A stretch of 64,000 nucleotides of DNA, taken from the NCBI RefSeq assembly GCF_002112505.1, contig NZ_NEHW01000002.1:124001-188000 (forward strand). The letters are read 5' to 3'. The translations under genes and the position numbers were made by a program. Under the pieces are notes generated by a model, which was not told the DNA's origin, searched no databases, and was given only the letters and a program-made list of their open reading frames with translations. The stretch's first letter is position 1; each line of letters opens with the position of its first letter. The stretch is from Pseudomonas sp. R28(2017). Lineage in GTDB: Bacteria > Pseudomonadota > Gammaproteobacteria > Pseudomonadales > Pseudomonadaceae. Shown here piece by piece: positions 8,482 to 17,104 of the stretch.

Positions 8482-10518
8482 CTAGTTGTCAGAGACGAGC
8501 TTGCCAAAGGGGAATGTTGCAGTCTTCTCCCATTTGATCGCAAGATACTTTGCGCCTTCCACAGTAAAGTGGGTTTCGTCTTGGAACAGACGATATCCGT
8601 CGACTGACGTTACGCAATTCTCTTGCTCATCGCCGCAGAAGAATTCCGTGGGGATGACGGCGTGCACTCTCTCCCTAGTGGAAGCGACGCTTCGGACCAC
8701 GTTGTTGGTAAATTCCTGTCGCTGCAGAATGGTTGCCTTGTCCAAAGACTTACACCGCTCAATTATTTGGCGCTCGTTAAGGATGTACCTTGGAACGTTG
8801 TCGCAACCGTCAAGTGACTTTCCAATGTTCGGCGACTGTGCAAACACAATCACTTGCCCGGCGCTCTTCAGCGCCGCGTCTACCGTGCTACCTAGTTTTT
8901 CCGCGAAGACCTTTCTGGAGGCTTCGATAGATTTCACTGGGTTAGCGGTGTCCACAATGTATTGCTGTGGCACTTTATATGGGCCGTATTGGCTCGGTTC
9001 TACGGCCCACGCCCATCGTGAGGAAATGATCACGTAGTCATACTTGGTCGTCTTTAGGTGGTTCTCCCAAGCATTGTTTTGTATCCGGCAACCTTCCTCG
9101 CGCGGATCGGGCGCTGCAAAGATGTGCGTCGTACCGAACAGTGGGTTGCACCCTACGTAGTACCAGAGCGTCACCTTGATATTGTGCTTTTTGCCGATGT
9201 AGTCGAACGCTCCACGAATGTGTGCGGCGTGGCTGTCACCGATAATAAGCGCGGTCTTAGCATCTTGATTTCTCGATCCGACATCCTGGGAATTTGCGTA
9301 AGTCGATATGAGCGAGTTGTGCCAGTCATCGCGGCGCAGATCGATTGCCTGGGTTACCTCCGACGACGCCTGCTTGTCAGAGGCGATACGCCATTCCCAT
9401 CCGTTCTGCGAGTAAACCGCCACGCCGAAAGCCACCAGCAAGCTTGCTGGCGCCGCAAGGTATACAGCAAACCGCTTGTTGCTCACTGTAGGGCTAGCGC
9501 CACCTCGCACGCGCGGTGGTACCTCAATGTAGCGATACTGGGCCTGGGCAGTCGCCAAGGTAATTACACCCATCAAGACAATGTCCAAGGCGCTTGGCTG
9601 GGTGAAGATGTAGTAGTTGTAGAAGACGATGACAGGCCAGTGTGTCAGGTAGAGGGAGTATGAGCGCTCGCCAACCCACGTCATTGCCCGGTTTCTCAGC
9701 AGCCACCCAAGTCGCTTGGCACCGCCCGAGTAGATGACCAAGGCAGCCGCAGCACAGGGAAAAAGGGCTGTATATGAGGGGAAAGGCGTATTCTCGGTGA
9801 ATGTCGCCATGCACCACGCGATCACCCCAAGCCCGGCCGCGAGTAGGATCTCATTCACTTGGTTGGGCAGGCGGTTCGCCGGCGCCCACACCAGCAATGC
9901 TCCAATCGCAAACTCATAGATCCGGAATGGCATGAGGAAGAACGGAGACGTTGGATCGAGACGGATCCAGGCCCAAGCGAAGTAGAGGCTGATGCAGCCC
10001 GAGATGAACAGCATCGCGGGAGCAACCCAGCGGCTGCGCGCTGATAGCAGAAACACCAGAGCTGCCGGCCACACCATGTAGAACTGTTCCTCAACGCTAA
10101 GCGTCCAGGTATGCAGCAGGGGCTTGGTCAGCGCAGATGAATCAAAGTACCCGCTCTCAAGCCAGAACCATATGTTGGAGGCCGAGAAGAGCGCAGCCAC
10201 TGAAGAAGCGGCAGAGCTCTTGAAATGCTCACCAGAGAGAAGCAGGAACGAGACGATGAACGAAACGATGATCGTGCAGGCTGCCGCAGGAATAAGTCGT
10301 CTTACGCGTCTGATGTAGAAATTAGCGAAGCTAAATTTTTCTCTTTCTATCGCATCACGTATAAGGCCGGTGATTAAGAATCCTGATATAACAAAGAATA
10401 CGTCAACGCCAACGAAGCCGCCCGGTATAAATGGCAAGCTCAGGTGGAAAAGGATAACTCCAAGAACGGCAATGGTTCGGAGTCCATCAATGTCTGGTCT
10501 GTACTTCAAGGCGCTCAC
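8482..10518 (-). CDS. O-antigen/polysaccharide acyltransferase, OafA/YrhL type with C-terminal SGNH domain
   Basis: 678 residues. The N-terminal acyltransferase-3 domain (about 1-350) has the start YRPDIDGLRTIAVLGVILFH and FFVISGFLI, with ~10 membrane segments. A soluble C-terminal domain begins with the SGNH block I motif IIGDSHAAH and ends near DETHFTVEGAKYLA, which supplies the Asp/His. Such proteins acetylate O-antigen or other surface sugars. Prophage copies change serotype and can block re-infection. It overlaps the upstream gene by four bases. Confidence 0.9.
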   Translation of the reverse strand: MSALKYRPDIDGLRTIAVLGVILFHLSLPFIPGGFVGVDVFFVISGFLITGLIRDAIEREKFSFANFYIRRVRRLIPAAACTIIVSFIVSFLLLSGEHFKSSAASSVAALFSASNIWFWLESGYFDSSALTKPLLHTWTLSVEEQFYMVWPAALVFLLSARSRWVAPAMLFISGCISLYFAWAWIRLDPTSPFFLMPFRIYEFAIGALLVWAPANRLPNQVNEILLAAGLGVIAWCMATFTENTPFPSYTALFPCAAAALVIYSGGAKRLGWLLRNRAMTWVGERSYSLYLTHWPVIVFYNYYIFTQPSALDIVLMGVITLATAQAQYRYIEVPPRVRGGASPTVSNKRFAVYLAAPASLLVAFGVAVYSQNGWEWRIASDKQASSEVTQAIDLRRDDWHNSLISTYANSQDVGSRNQDAKTALIIGDSHAAHIRGAFDYIGKKHNIKVTLWYYVGCNPLFGTTHIFAAPDPREEGCRIQNNAWENHLKTTKYDYVIISSRWAWAVEPSQYGPYKVPQQYIVDTANPVKSIEASRKVFAEKLGSTVDAALKSAGQVIVFAQSPNIGKSLDGCDNVPRYILNERQIIERCKSLDKATILQRQEFTNNVVRSVASTRERVHAVIPTEFFCGDEQENCVTSVDGYRLFQDETHFTVEGAKYLAIKWEKTATFPFGKLVSDN

Positions 10519-11114
10519 ATCAGTTCCCCAAGCTTTATCTTTGCCGCTTCTATTCCTGAGGCAGCTGACTCGTTAAGTAGTTGTCTGGCTGCAACTGGAT
10601 CTCTATTTGGGTTGCTGTCGTCCAAGAGGATTTCTGCTAGATAGAACTTAGAGATGGGCACTTGTGCAAGTACTGGGCTTGTCAGGATTGTCGTTGCTTT
10701 CTCATGATTCTTTTGTATGAACCGCCCCATCTTATATTCGAGGGCTGCGCGGTTGGCTAGGATTAGATCATTTTTAATAATAAATCCCTGCTCCGCGATA
10801 AGAACAGCTAGTTTTTTGCTTTCTTTGTCTTTGCCGGAGTAAATGAAAGCGTTTGTCAGCTTCTGGGAAAACCCAATGTCTCTTGTTTCAATGATCGATC
10901 GGGCTAAATTTGATAGCTGGGAGTCACTGAAGCCAGCTATCTCTGCTCTCAAGAAGTCCGCAGCAAGCTCTGGTTTCTCTGGCGCGTCTTGTGCCAGTTC
11001 GTCCCATATGTTTTTTTTGTTCAATCGCCACTCACCTAAGGCGACGACCAGTGCAATCGCCAGCCCGGCAACTGCGATGACAAATAGGTTACTTCGTTTG
11101 GTCACTCTGGCCAT
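10515..11114 (-). CDS. Membrane-anchored protein with Sel1/TPR-like helical repeats
   Basis: 199 residues. A single transmembrane segment near residues 10-27 (FVIAVAGLAIALVVALG) is followed by a helical domain. The C-terminal half reads like a Sel1-type repeat (PVAARQLLNESAASGIEAAKIKLGEL). Its stop overlaps the acyltransferase start, so the two are co-transcribed. The role is unknown; a scaffold for the acyltransferase is a reasonable guess. GC is lower than the chromosome. Confidence 0.68.
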   Translation of the reverse strand: MARVTKRSNLFVIAVAGLAIALVVALGEWRLNKKNIWDELAQDAPEKPELAADFLRAEIAGFSDSQLSNLARSIIETRDIGFSQKLTNAFIYSGKDKESKKLAVLIAEQGFIIKNDLILANRAALEYKMGRFIQKNHEKATTILTSPVLAQVPISKFYLAEILLDDSNPNRDPVAARQLLNESAASGIEAAKIKLGELM

Positions 11115-11381
11115 CCCTTATGAGCCTGAATTGGGCGGTGCGAAAAAAATTGCGGGAATGTATCAGATTGCCATCATCCATGCAAGGCGCGTACACGGGC
11201 CGAAAAGGTTTATTGCGCAGATTGTGCGCCCATGGCTGGCAGCGCAAGGCTGCGTAAGGTTGGCGTAAGTGACACCATCGCGTATTGTCCGCACACAACC
11301 ATTGCGGGAGGTACCAGGACAGCCTCGTTTTGCTAGCCTCCTTCAAATATTGATCTATATGTACAGTTCCAAGAGGAAAGA

Positions 11382-12554
11382 ATGAAGCTGTTGATCTGTG
11401 GAGTTATAGCGCTGTTAGGATCGACGAGCGTCTTAGCTGAAAACGAAACTGAGGCGTCCATGATTGGCGACTCAGTTTTCATCCGCTCTTCATTTGGCAC
11501 CAACCGTTACCTTGTGAGAAAGGTCGATCTAAAGGACTCGACCTTAGGCAATGAAGTGGTCAACTACGGTGGGGCTCGGATAGTTCCTACGAACGGTCAA
11601 TTACCGTTCTCCCGCGGATTTCTCGTTTCGGCCGAGCGCGACGAGGCTGTTCCGCTTAAATTTAATGGTACCTATATAGGCGCTAACCATGGTGCCTTTT
11701 TCGGTGTGGCTTTGCCGGTCAGCTCAGCGGTGCACATCGGCAGTGAGTGGACGGATCAAGAGGGCGTAGCGTTTAGGGTCGTGTCTCTCGAAAAGGGCAT
11801 AGCAACATTTATATCCAGTGAACAGGGGGCGTCAGGGGGCTGGAAATTCAAAACCGTAATTGATGGAGACCTGACCGAGGCTGGGGTGGGCTCAAAACTC
11901 TCTTCCAAGGGGCAGAGCAGGACCCAGATCTATCCGTCTGTGCGACGGGTTTCAATATCTGTTCGCTCCGACAAGCTTCAGTCGTTGGTGGAAGATTTCC
12001 AAGCAGTGAGCAAGGTTTCGGTCGACGAGGTTTACGACGTTCTCAGCCCAACCGAAGACAGACAAGTGATGGCGAGGGTTTCTGTAGCTTATGTCTTTCA
12101 GGGGAACGGAACGACCATTCAGACAACGGTGAGAGCGGTGCAGGATCTGCATGGGTTCTCACTGGCAGGCGCGCAGATATACCCTTTGAATGCCAGCGGT
12201 ACAGATTTGCTGCAGCGGATTGAGTCTGGAGAGCAGCTTTCGTTATGGACTGCCATGGGGAAGGCGGGCGTAGCATTGCGTATACCCACCAAGGAGCACA
12301 GCGCTTCGCAACGGATCGAGATGGGGTCTTTCCAGTTCGGTCACAGTGCGGTAGTTCGGGGCGCTGCCCTTAATGGGAAGCCGCTGCCCCTCGTTGAGCG
12401 AATCGACGTGTCTGCTGTTCATAAGCAGTATCTGATGGCGGTAGAAGGGGGGGCTGGTGGGTTCAGCGGTGATTTGCGAGCCGGGGACGTCGTGACAGTG
12501 TCGGCCTACCGATCGTACTGGACTGGAAAAGAGCCCCCGGAGAGCTCTCTTTAG
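11382..12554 (+). CDS. Hypothetical secreted protein in the element's surface module
   Basis: 390 residues with a clear Sec signal peptide (MKLLICGVIALLGSTSVLA, cleavage after residue 19). The rest looks beta-rich, with no cysteine and no transmembrane segment, so it should be periplasmic or exported. I do not recognise the family. It is divergent from the acyltransferase pair, with a 267-base spacer that must hold both promoters, and is the last gene before attR. An RBS (gaggaaag) precedes the ATG. Confidence 0.65.
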   Translation: MKLLICGVIALLGSTSVLAENETEASMIGDSVFIRSSFGTNRYLVRKVDLKDSTLGNEVVNYGGARIVPTNGQLPFSRGFLVSAERDEAVPLKFNGTYIGANHGAFFGVALPVSSAVHIGSEWTDQEGVAFRVVSLEKGIATFISSEQGASGGWKFKTVIDGDLTEAGVGSKLSSKGQSRTQIYPSVRRVSISVRSDKLQSLVEDFQAVSKVSVDEVYDVLSPTEDRQVMARVSVAYVFQGNGTTIQTTVRAVQDLHGFSLAGAQIYPLNASGTDLLQRIESGEQLSLWTAMGKAGVALRIPTKEHSASQRIEMGSFQFGHSAVVRGAALNGKPLPLVERIDVSAVHKQYLMAVEGGAGGFSGDLRAGDVVTVSAYRSYWTGKEPPESSL

Positions 12555-12598
12555 TGCTTTTCGTCTGCAGGTGAATTGGTTTTGGCTATTGCTTCGAT

Positions 12599-12617
12599 GG
12601 TACAAAATTGGTACTTG
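12599..12617. repeat. Inverted ggtac repeat near attR, possible integrase arm site
   Basis: The sequence ggtacaaaattggtac carries the same gtaccaatt word as the cluster at 487-568, here in inverted orientation, about 60 bases from attR. It fits an arm-type site at the right end of the element. Confidence 0.4.
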
Positions 12618-12672
12618 AGATCTTAGCCTCTCCTGTATCCCTTAAAAGGCATGACCTTCAAGAAAAGTGGCG

Positions 12673-12716
12673 CCAATCCATCATGGGGCCACGCTGAAGC
12701 GGCGGGACGGCTCAGG
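12673..12716. repeat. attR of the dusA-integrated prophage
   Basis: Direct repeat of attL (387-431): the same first 12 bases and the same terminal 26 bases (12691-12716), with a middle one base shorter. It marks the right boundary and makes the element about 12.3 kb. Confidence 0.85.
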
Positions 12717-12770
12717 CCTTGTGGTGCTTGGGTTCGTGGTCTGTTCTGGGGACATTGGGGTCTGGGGCAT
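12673..12770 (-). pseudogene. dusA: Displaced native 5' end of dusA
   Basis: From an ATG at 12770 the minus strand reads MPQTPMSPEQTTNPSTTRPE, then PSRRFSVAP, followed by TGA. This is the original DusA N-terminus ending at the att core. The word that should continue as MMDWTD is one base out of frame. The copy therefore shows what the start of dusA was before integration, and that the present dusA at the left edge uses element-supplied 5' sequence. Confidence 0.8.
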
Positions 12771-12786
12771 GATCGGAACAAGGAAA

Positions 12787-12826
12787 AAGGCCGATGGCGC
12801 GGTCAGTGACCTCGCGGATCGGCCTT
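12787..12826. terminator. Hairpin terminator-like element right of attR
   Basis: A 9-bp stem (aaggccgat / atcggcctt) is preceded by an A run, which gives a T run on the minus strand. It would stop transcription coming leftward toward the dusA remnant. A closely related hairpin is at 13597-13635. Confidence 0.5.
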
Positions 12827-12908
12827 CAGGAAAAGTTGCCCTAGTTTACCAAGAGTGGCTGGCGCGTGCCTGCCCACTGCCAGGATGGCGACGCAATGTC
12901 GGTTTGCC

Positions 12909-13510
12909 TCAGCCCCGCAGCCAGCCCGCTTTGATCGGCACCGCCATCAGGCTGCGGTAGCACCGTTCCGCCGAGTCAGTGACTGGCCGACCGATACGTC
13001 GCCAGATTGGAGAGAACCCTAAATATACGAAGAACGAAACAATCACCGATCCCACCATATCGAGCGGAAAGTGCACCCCCAGAAACATCCGCGCCCAGGC
13101 CACGCTCAAACCGGTCAACAAAATGACCACTCCCCACCCAGAAAAACCATCCAGCAGCAAGGTCAAGCCCATGCAGGCAAACACGGTTATATGATCGATA
13201 GGAAATGACGAATCCGACGCATGCAACATCCAGTTATGCCCCAGCCCGATCATGAACGGCCGTGGGTGCGGCCAAGCCGCCCAGATGACCTGATTGACGA
13301 CCAGCGCAATCACCGTAATCAAGGTCGCCTTGAGTAGCAGCCTGCGTCCCCCACGGTGCCTCACAGCCAGAACCCCAGCATCAACACGGGTAGGAGAAAG
13401 ATCAGACCCTTGGCAATGCCGATGGCGAGCAGGACCAGCCACTGCGGCGTATCACCGCCGCCGTTGATCAGCAGGAAGAGGGAGCGGTTGAGTGTTTCGA
13501 GTTCGCCCAT
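12909..13510 (-). pseudogene. PAP2-family membrane phosphatase, frameshifted
   Basis: Starting at the ATG at 13510 (MGELETLNRSLFLLINGGGD), the frame ends after MLGFWL at a TGA (13361-13363). The family then continues in another frame as LLLKATLITVIALVVNQVIW and HPRPFMIGLGHNWML. The PAP2 motif that should read FPSDH is FPIDH. The third motif (RMFLGVHFPLDMVG) is intact. Together the stop, the frameshift and the altered motif 2 indicate a decaying undecaprenyl-pyrophosphatase/lipid-phosphatase gene. A sequencing error could explain the frame break alone, but not the other changes. Confidence 0.7.
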
Positions 13511-13596
13511 GATGTGTGTCCCCGCCGTGCGTTCAGGCGCTGTTTCAACTTCAATTAAAGCCGCTTGCGTGCGTTGCACAGCGGCCGACAAGCAAA

Positions 13597-13635
13597 AAAG
13601 CCGATGGCGCGATCAGAGATATCGCCATCGGCTTT
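13597..13635. terminator. Terminator after cptA
   Basis: A perfect 13-bp stem (aaagccgatggcg / cgccatcggcttt) is flanked by an A run on the plus strand, so it ends minus-strand transcription from cptA. Confidence 0.7.
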
Positions 13636-13659
13636 CAGACGTTTGTATCCGTCCGCGAG

Positions 13660-15417
13660 CTACTTCTGGTCGTTGGCCGCCGTCTGTTGAACCTGCTCCG
13701 CCTTATCCTGCGGCAACAGGTCGAACTCATGCAGCCCATCCTTGCGGTACGGGTCGCCGATCCAGCGAGGTGCCGCGGCAAACTGTGCGTTCACCAGGCT
13801 CTTGGCCGGTTCGTACTTGTCGTAACTCAAGCCTGCCAGGTCCGACAGCGTGTGAATCAGGTGCGAGCTGCTGTAGGAGCGGTTGGCCATCGACTGCAGG
13901 TCCCGTGGGTGCTCGGCCTGCCAGCTGGGTGAAGTCCACAGCAGGAACGGTACGGTGTACATCGGCCGGGTCGGTGCACCTTCGTTGCGGCCCAGGCGGT
14001 CGTGGTTGCCGGAGCTGTACACGTCTTCGCCATGGTCGGACAGGTACAGCAGGAAGCCGTTGGGCGTGGACGCCGAGTACTGCTTGATCAGGCTCGAAAC
14101 CACGAAGTCGTTGTAGCGCACGGCGTTGTCGTAGAAGTTGTAGGTTTTCACCTGGTCATCGGTCAGCGCGGCCGGCGCACCCTTGCGGTCGGTGAAGTGC
14201 TGGTAGGCATCCGGGTACCGGTAGCGGTAGTCCATGTGCGTGCCCAGCAGGTGGACGATGATGAACTTCTTAGGCGCCGGGTCCTTCAGGGCCTTCTCGA
14301 ACGGTGGCAGCACCACTTCGTCGTACTGGCTGGCGTTCTGGTTGCGCTGGTTGTTCAGGTACACCTGCTCGTCCGTCTGCTGCGAGAAGGTGGTGAGCAT
14401 GGTGTTGCGCTTGGTCATGGTCTGCTGGTTGGTGATCCAGAAGGTCTTGTAGCCCGCCTGTTTCATCAGGTTCATCAGCGACGGCTGGGTGAGGAAGCGG
14501 TCGGGGTGTTCTTCGTCGCCGAACGTCAGAATCTGCTGCATCACCTCGATGGTGTAGGGGCGCGGGGTGACCACGTTCTGGAACACGGTCAGGCTCTTGT
14601 CGGCGGCGGCCAGGGCGTCCAGGTTGGGGGTGGTGTCGCGGTTGTAGCCGTACAGGTGCATGTGCTCGCGGGTGGTCGACTCACCGAGCACCAGCACCAG
14701 GGTGCGCGGGGCTTCGCCGCTGCTGTCCTGGAGGTTCTGCAGGGGGGGCAGGGCGGCGTTCTGGGCCAGCAGGTTCTGCATGTTGTTCAGCTGTTGCAGG
14801 TACTGGCGGTAGCCGACCACCAGTTGCCAGGGCACGGCAGGTTCCATGCGTTGCTGCACCTTTTCTGCCGCATCGGCGAAGTTGCGTTCCTGGGTGACCA
14901 TCTGCTTGTAGAACGGCAGCACCAGGTTGGCGAGCAGCAACAGCACCGCCACCGGGACACGGCTGCGCAGGCTGAGGGTGACCGGGCGGATGCGAGTCCA
15001 CAGCAGTACCGCGCCCACGGTGTATGCCACCAGGCCGAGCATCAGGCCAATGCTGAAGTACTGGCTGAAATACTCGCCCGCTTCGGCGGTGTTCGACTCG
15101 AACATCACGAAGATGACGCTTTGCGAGAACTCCTGATGGTAGATGCCGAAGTAGCTTAAACCCACTAGCGAAGCCGCCCACAACACCACGCCGATGACGG
15201 CGGCGAGGGTGCGGGTGAGGCGTGGCAGCAGCAGCACCGGGACGAGCCACAGGGTGCTGAGGAACAGGGCGTCGCGGAAACCGGCGAAACCGGTGGTGCC
15301 ACTGAACAGCAGAAGGGCCTGGGTGACGCCGGAGAAGTACCAGAAGAACAGCAGGAGCCAGCCCAGGCCGGCCCAGTCCACGCGCTTGGGCGCGGATGGG
15401 GATGCGGTGTTTGCCAC
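13660..15417 (-). CDS. cptA: Phosphoethanolamine transferase CptA (EptC-type)
   Basis: 585 residues. Five N-terminal membrane segments (about 12-190) are followed by a periplasmic sulfatase-fold domain. The nucleophile block is LGESTTREHMHLYGYNRDTT, and the metal-binding LLYLSDHGEDVYSS lies near the C-terminus. The resemblance to enteric CptA/EptC is strong throughout (for example QEFSQSVIFVMFE and FWITNQQTMTKRNTML). The enzyme moves phosphoethanolamine from phosphatidylethanolamine to the LPS core, which strengthens the outer membrane and affects cationic peptide resistance. It is monocistronic, with a terminator at 13597-13635. Confidence 0.92.
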   Translation of the reverse strand: MANTASPSAPKRVDWAGLGWLLLFFWYFSGVTQALLLFSGTTGFAGFRDALFLSTLWLVPVLLLPRLTRTLAAVIGVVLWAASLVGLSYFGIYHQEFSQSVIFVMFESNTAEAGEYFSQYFSIGLMLGLVAYTVGAVLLWTRIRPVTLSLRSRVPVAVLLLLANLVLPFYKQMVTQERNFADAAEKVQQRMEPAVPWQLVVGYRQYLQQLNNMQNLLAQNAALPPLQNLQDSSGEAPRTLVLVLGESTTREHMHLYGYNRDTTPNLDALAAADKSLTVFQNVVTPRPYTIEVMQQILTFGDEEHPDRFLTQPSLMNLMKQAGYKTFWITNQQTMTKRNTMLTTFSQQTDEQVYLNNQRNQNASQYDEVVLPPFEKALKDPAPKKFIIVHLLGTHMDYRYRYPDAYQHFTDRKGAPAALTDDQVKTYNFYDNAVRYNDFVVSSLIKQYSASTPNGFLLYLSDHGEDVYSSGNHDRLGRNEGAPTRPMYTVPFLLWTSPSWQAEHPRDLQSMANRSYSSSHLIHTLSDLAGLSYDKYEPAKSLVNAQFAAAPRWIGDPYRKDGLHEFDLLPQDKAEQVQQTAANDQK

Positions 15418-15726
15418 GTGTGCCTCGTAGAACCATGGCGGCAGCCCAAAAAGGGGGATGCCGGAAAGGCTGAGACGCTAGAGGGCGGAACGTGAAAATT
15501 GCGTTAACGAATTATCTAAAAAGTCTTAACAAATCATTACGGTGGGGTGGTTCCTACAAATCAAGAAACAGATTTTTCCTCTGGCTTGTAGGACGCGTCT
15601 GAATCAGTCTTTGGGGCATTGCGGTGGGAAACTGAGCTCCCTAGGCTGGCAGTGCCGTTGCAAATTCAACGGCCGGGTCTGCAAGCCCGTCGATGCCTCA
15701 GAAAATACATGCTCACCGTGTTCAAT
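15418..15726. promoter_or_regulatory. cptA upstream region
   Basis: This stretch without a gene holds the cptA promoter on the minus strand. At 15514-15530 the minus strand reads gttaagactttttagat, which partly resembles the ColR site I remember from P. putida (an A-rich half followed by a T run). The rest shows no open frame with a ribosome site. Confidence 0.35.
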
Positions 15727-15807
15727 GGTGGCTGCGTGCGGGTGACCTTATGGTCAGCCGGGTTTTCTCGAGGCTCCGGTCTTGCAGGCCCGTATGCAGC
15801 CGCCACC
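15727..15807 (+). promoter_or_regulatory. Structured leader hairpin upstream of the DUF6124 gene, copy A
   Basis: The 5' arm ggtggctgcgtgcggg (15727-15742) pairs with cccgtatgcagccgccacc (15789-15807), with a 3-base bulge. Inner segments can form further short stems. An analogous hairpin precedes the second MLKxIVPDPP start in the window (34097-34173). I have seen this pattern upstream of DUF6124/DUF3077 genes in pseudomonads; its function is unknown. Confidence 0.5.
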
Positions 15808-15865
15808 CATTTCTCTGCAAGTGATGGGCAGTGGTCTTCTCTCACAACGCCTTGAGATATAAACC

Positions 15866-16123
15866 ATGCTCAAAATAGTTCCCGACCCACCCTTTACTCC
15901 CGATGCATCCCACTACCTCGAAGACACCCTGGTCGAGGCCACCGAATACCTGCTCTGCGGCCTGGCCGTGGCTCAGCAGGCCGTCACCACGCTGCCGAAG
16001 TCACCTGCCACCGTCATGACCCTGTCGATGATTCATGAGATGGAGGCCGTGCGCACGTTGCTGGAGTCGGCGATTGCGCAGGTGCAGTTGAAGCGGCCTC
16101 GGCAGGTGCACACGCTGCATTGA
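15866..16123 (+). CDS. DUF6124 family small protein
   Basis: 85 residues starting MLKIVPDPPF, with a helical core (LVEATEYLLCGLAVAQQAV, TVMTLSMIHEMEAVRTLLE). The family is common and multicopy in Pseudomonas, with no known function. It is the first of a two-gene set with a DUF3077 gene. A REP pair lies between them. It is preceded by the structured leader at 15727-15807. Confidence 0.7.
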   Translation: MLKIVPDPPFTPDASHYLEDTLVEATEYLLCGLAVAQQAVTTLPKSPATVMTLSMIHEMEAVRTLLESAIAQVQLKRPRQVHTLH

Positions 16124-16167
16124 GGCGCTGGCCCATTCGGCCGATGGCTCGGATAGATGTGGTGCCT

Positions 16168-16284
16168 GGGCCATCGCATTTGCGGGTAAACCCGCTCCCA
16201 CAGGGATCGCGCAAGGTCTGAATTCTCCGCAAGGCTCAGGTCCGACAGAGTAGTTGTGGGAGCGGGTTCACCCGCGAAGAGGCC
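16168..16284. repeat. Divergent pair of P. putida REP palindromes
   Basis: Two copies of the gcgggt-aacccgctcccaca type (about 16168-16202 and 16255-16284) lie in opposite orientation. They match the other REP pairs in the window. Confidence 0.85.
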
Positions 16285-16314
16285 ATCAGCCCCAGCAAAT
16301 AAAGAGGATTGTGA

Positions 16315-16602
16315 ATGGACAAGGAATTTTCCGAAGCAACCAGCAAGCTTGGCGTCACCGTCGGCTCGGCCACCTGCCTGGAAGGCGTGGCCAAAGGCAA
16401 ACGCCTGTTCCGCGTAGAACCCGGCAACTGCTGCGACCACGCCATGGCGCAGGCCTCGGTACTGATGGACTGCTCGCGCCGCGCCTCTTTCATTGGTGTG
16501 ATGGACGACGAACCCGCGCTGGTCTGGGCCTCGCATTACCTGTGCGAGATGGCCAAGGCGTTGATGGACGATGCGCACTTGGGGCTGCTCAAGAACCACT
16601 GA
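16315..16602 (+). CDS. DUF3077 family protein
   Basis: 95 residues. The ATG at 16315 follows an aagaggattg ribosome site. The sequence has a compact alpha/beta look, with cysteines at CCDHAM and LMDC. DUF3077 proteins are typically paired with a DUF6124 gene and a structured leader in Pseudomonas, as here. The function is unknown. Confidence 0.65.
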   Translation: MDKEFSEATSKLGVTVGSATCLEGVAKGKRLFRVEPGNCCDHAMAQASVLMDCSRRASFIGVMDDEPALVWASHYLCEMAKALMDDAHLGLLKNH

Positions 16603-16817
16603 AGCAACGTGATAGCGGCTTCGACATATTGTGCATAACCGTGAAAGCGACGGTTACATTGCAGCGCGCCGTCGCTCGATCAAAGCGCCCATAGTTCATC
16701 CGGTATTCCGGATTCACTTCACTGCTTGGCCGAGGTGCCGTTGGTCGCTTCGGATTACCTGAGGGTGGTATCGATCCGGGTTTTGTACGATGATTTTCGT
16801 ATTGGCAGGGATGAGCG

Positions 16818-17066
16818 ATGGAAATTGGCTTCAGGAAGGCCAGGCGGGCAGTGATTGCTGCTCTTGAATCAGGCAACTATCTGCATGTTTCCCGTGGTGA
16901 TATCGAAGTGAAAAACCTGCTGGCATCAGGGGCCGTTTCTGCCAGTGAGGTTGCCGACATCATCCGTTCCTGCAAGGGGGCGCACTACAGCAGCAGCCCT
17001 CACCACAGCGTCGCCGCTATCGAAGTCCATGTGATCAAGCGGCTGGGGTGGTACATCAAGTTCTAA
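16818..17066 (+). pseudogene. MqsR/HicA-like small toxin, truncated by a premature stop
   Basis: 82 residues (MEIGFRKARRAVIAALESGN, then HYSSSPHHSVAAIEVHVIKRLGWYIKF). Family members I recall continue after GWYIKF with Y-F-x-x-PDTxFISVHQ. Here TAA (17064-17066) replaces the Tyr codon. The next codons, in the same frame, read FIEPDTWFISVHQ, then TGA at 17106-17108, which overlaps the ATG of the following gene. So one base change removed the last ~14 residues. The toxin is probably inactive. The toxin assignment is by family memory and context. Confidence 0.6.
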
Positions 17067-17104
17067 TTCATCGAGCCAGACACCTGGTTCATCAGTGTTC
17101 ACCA

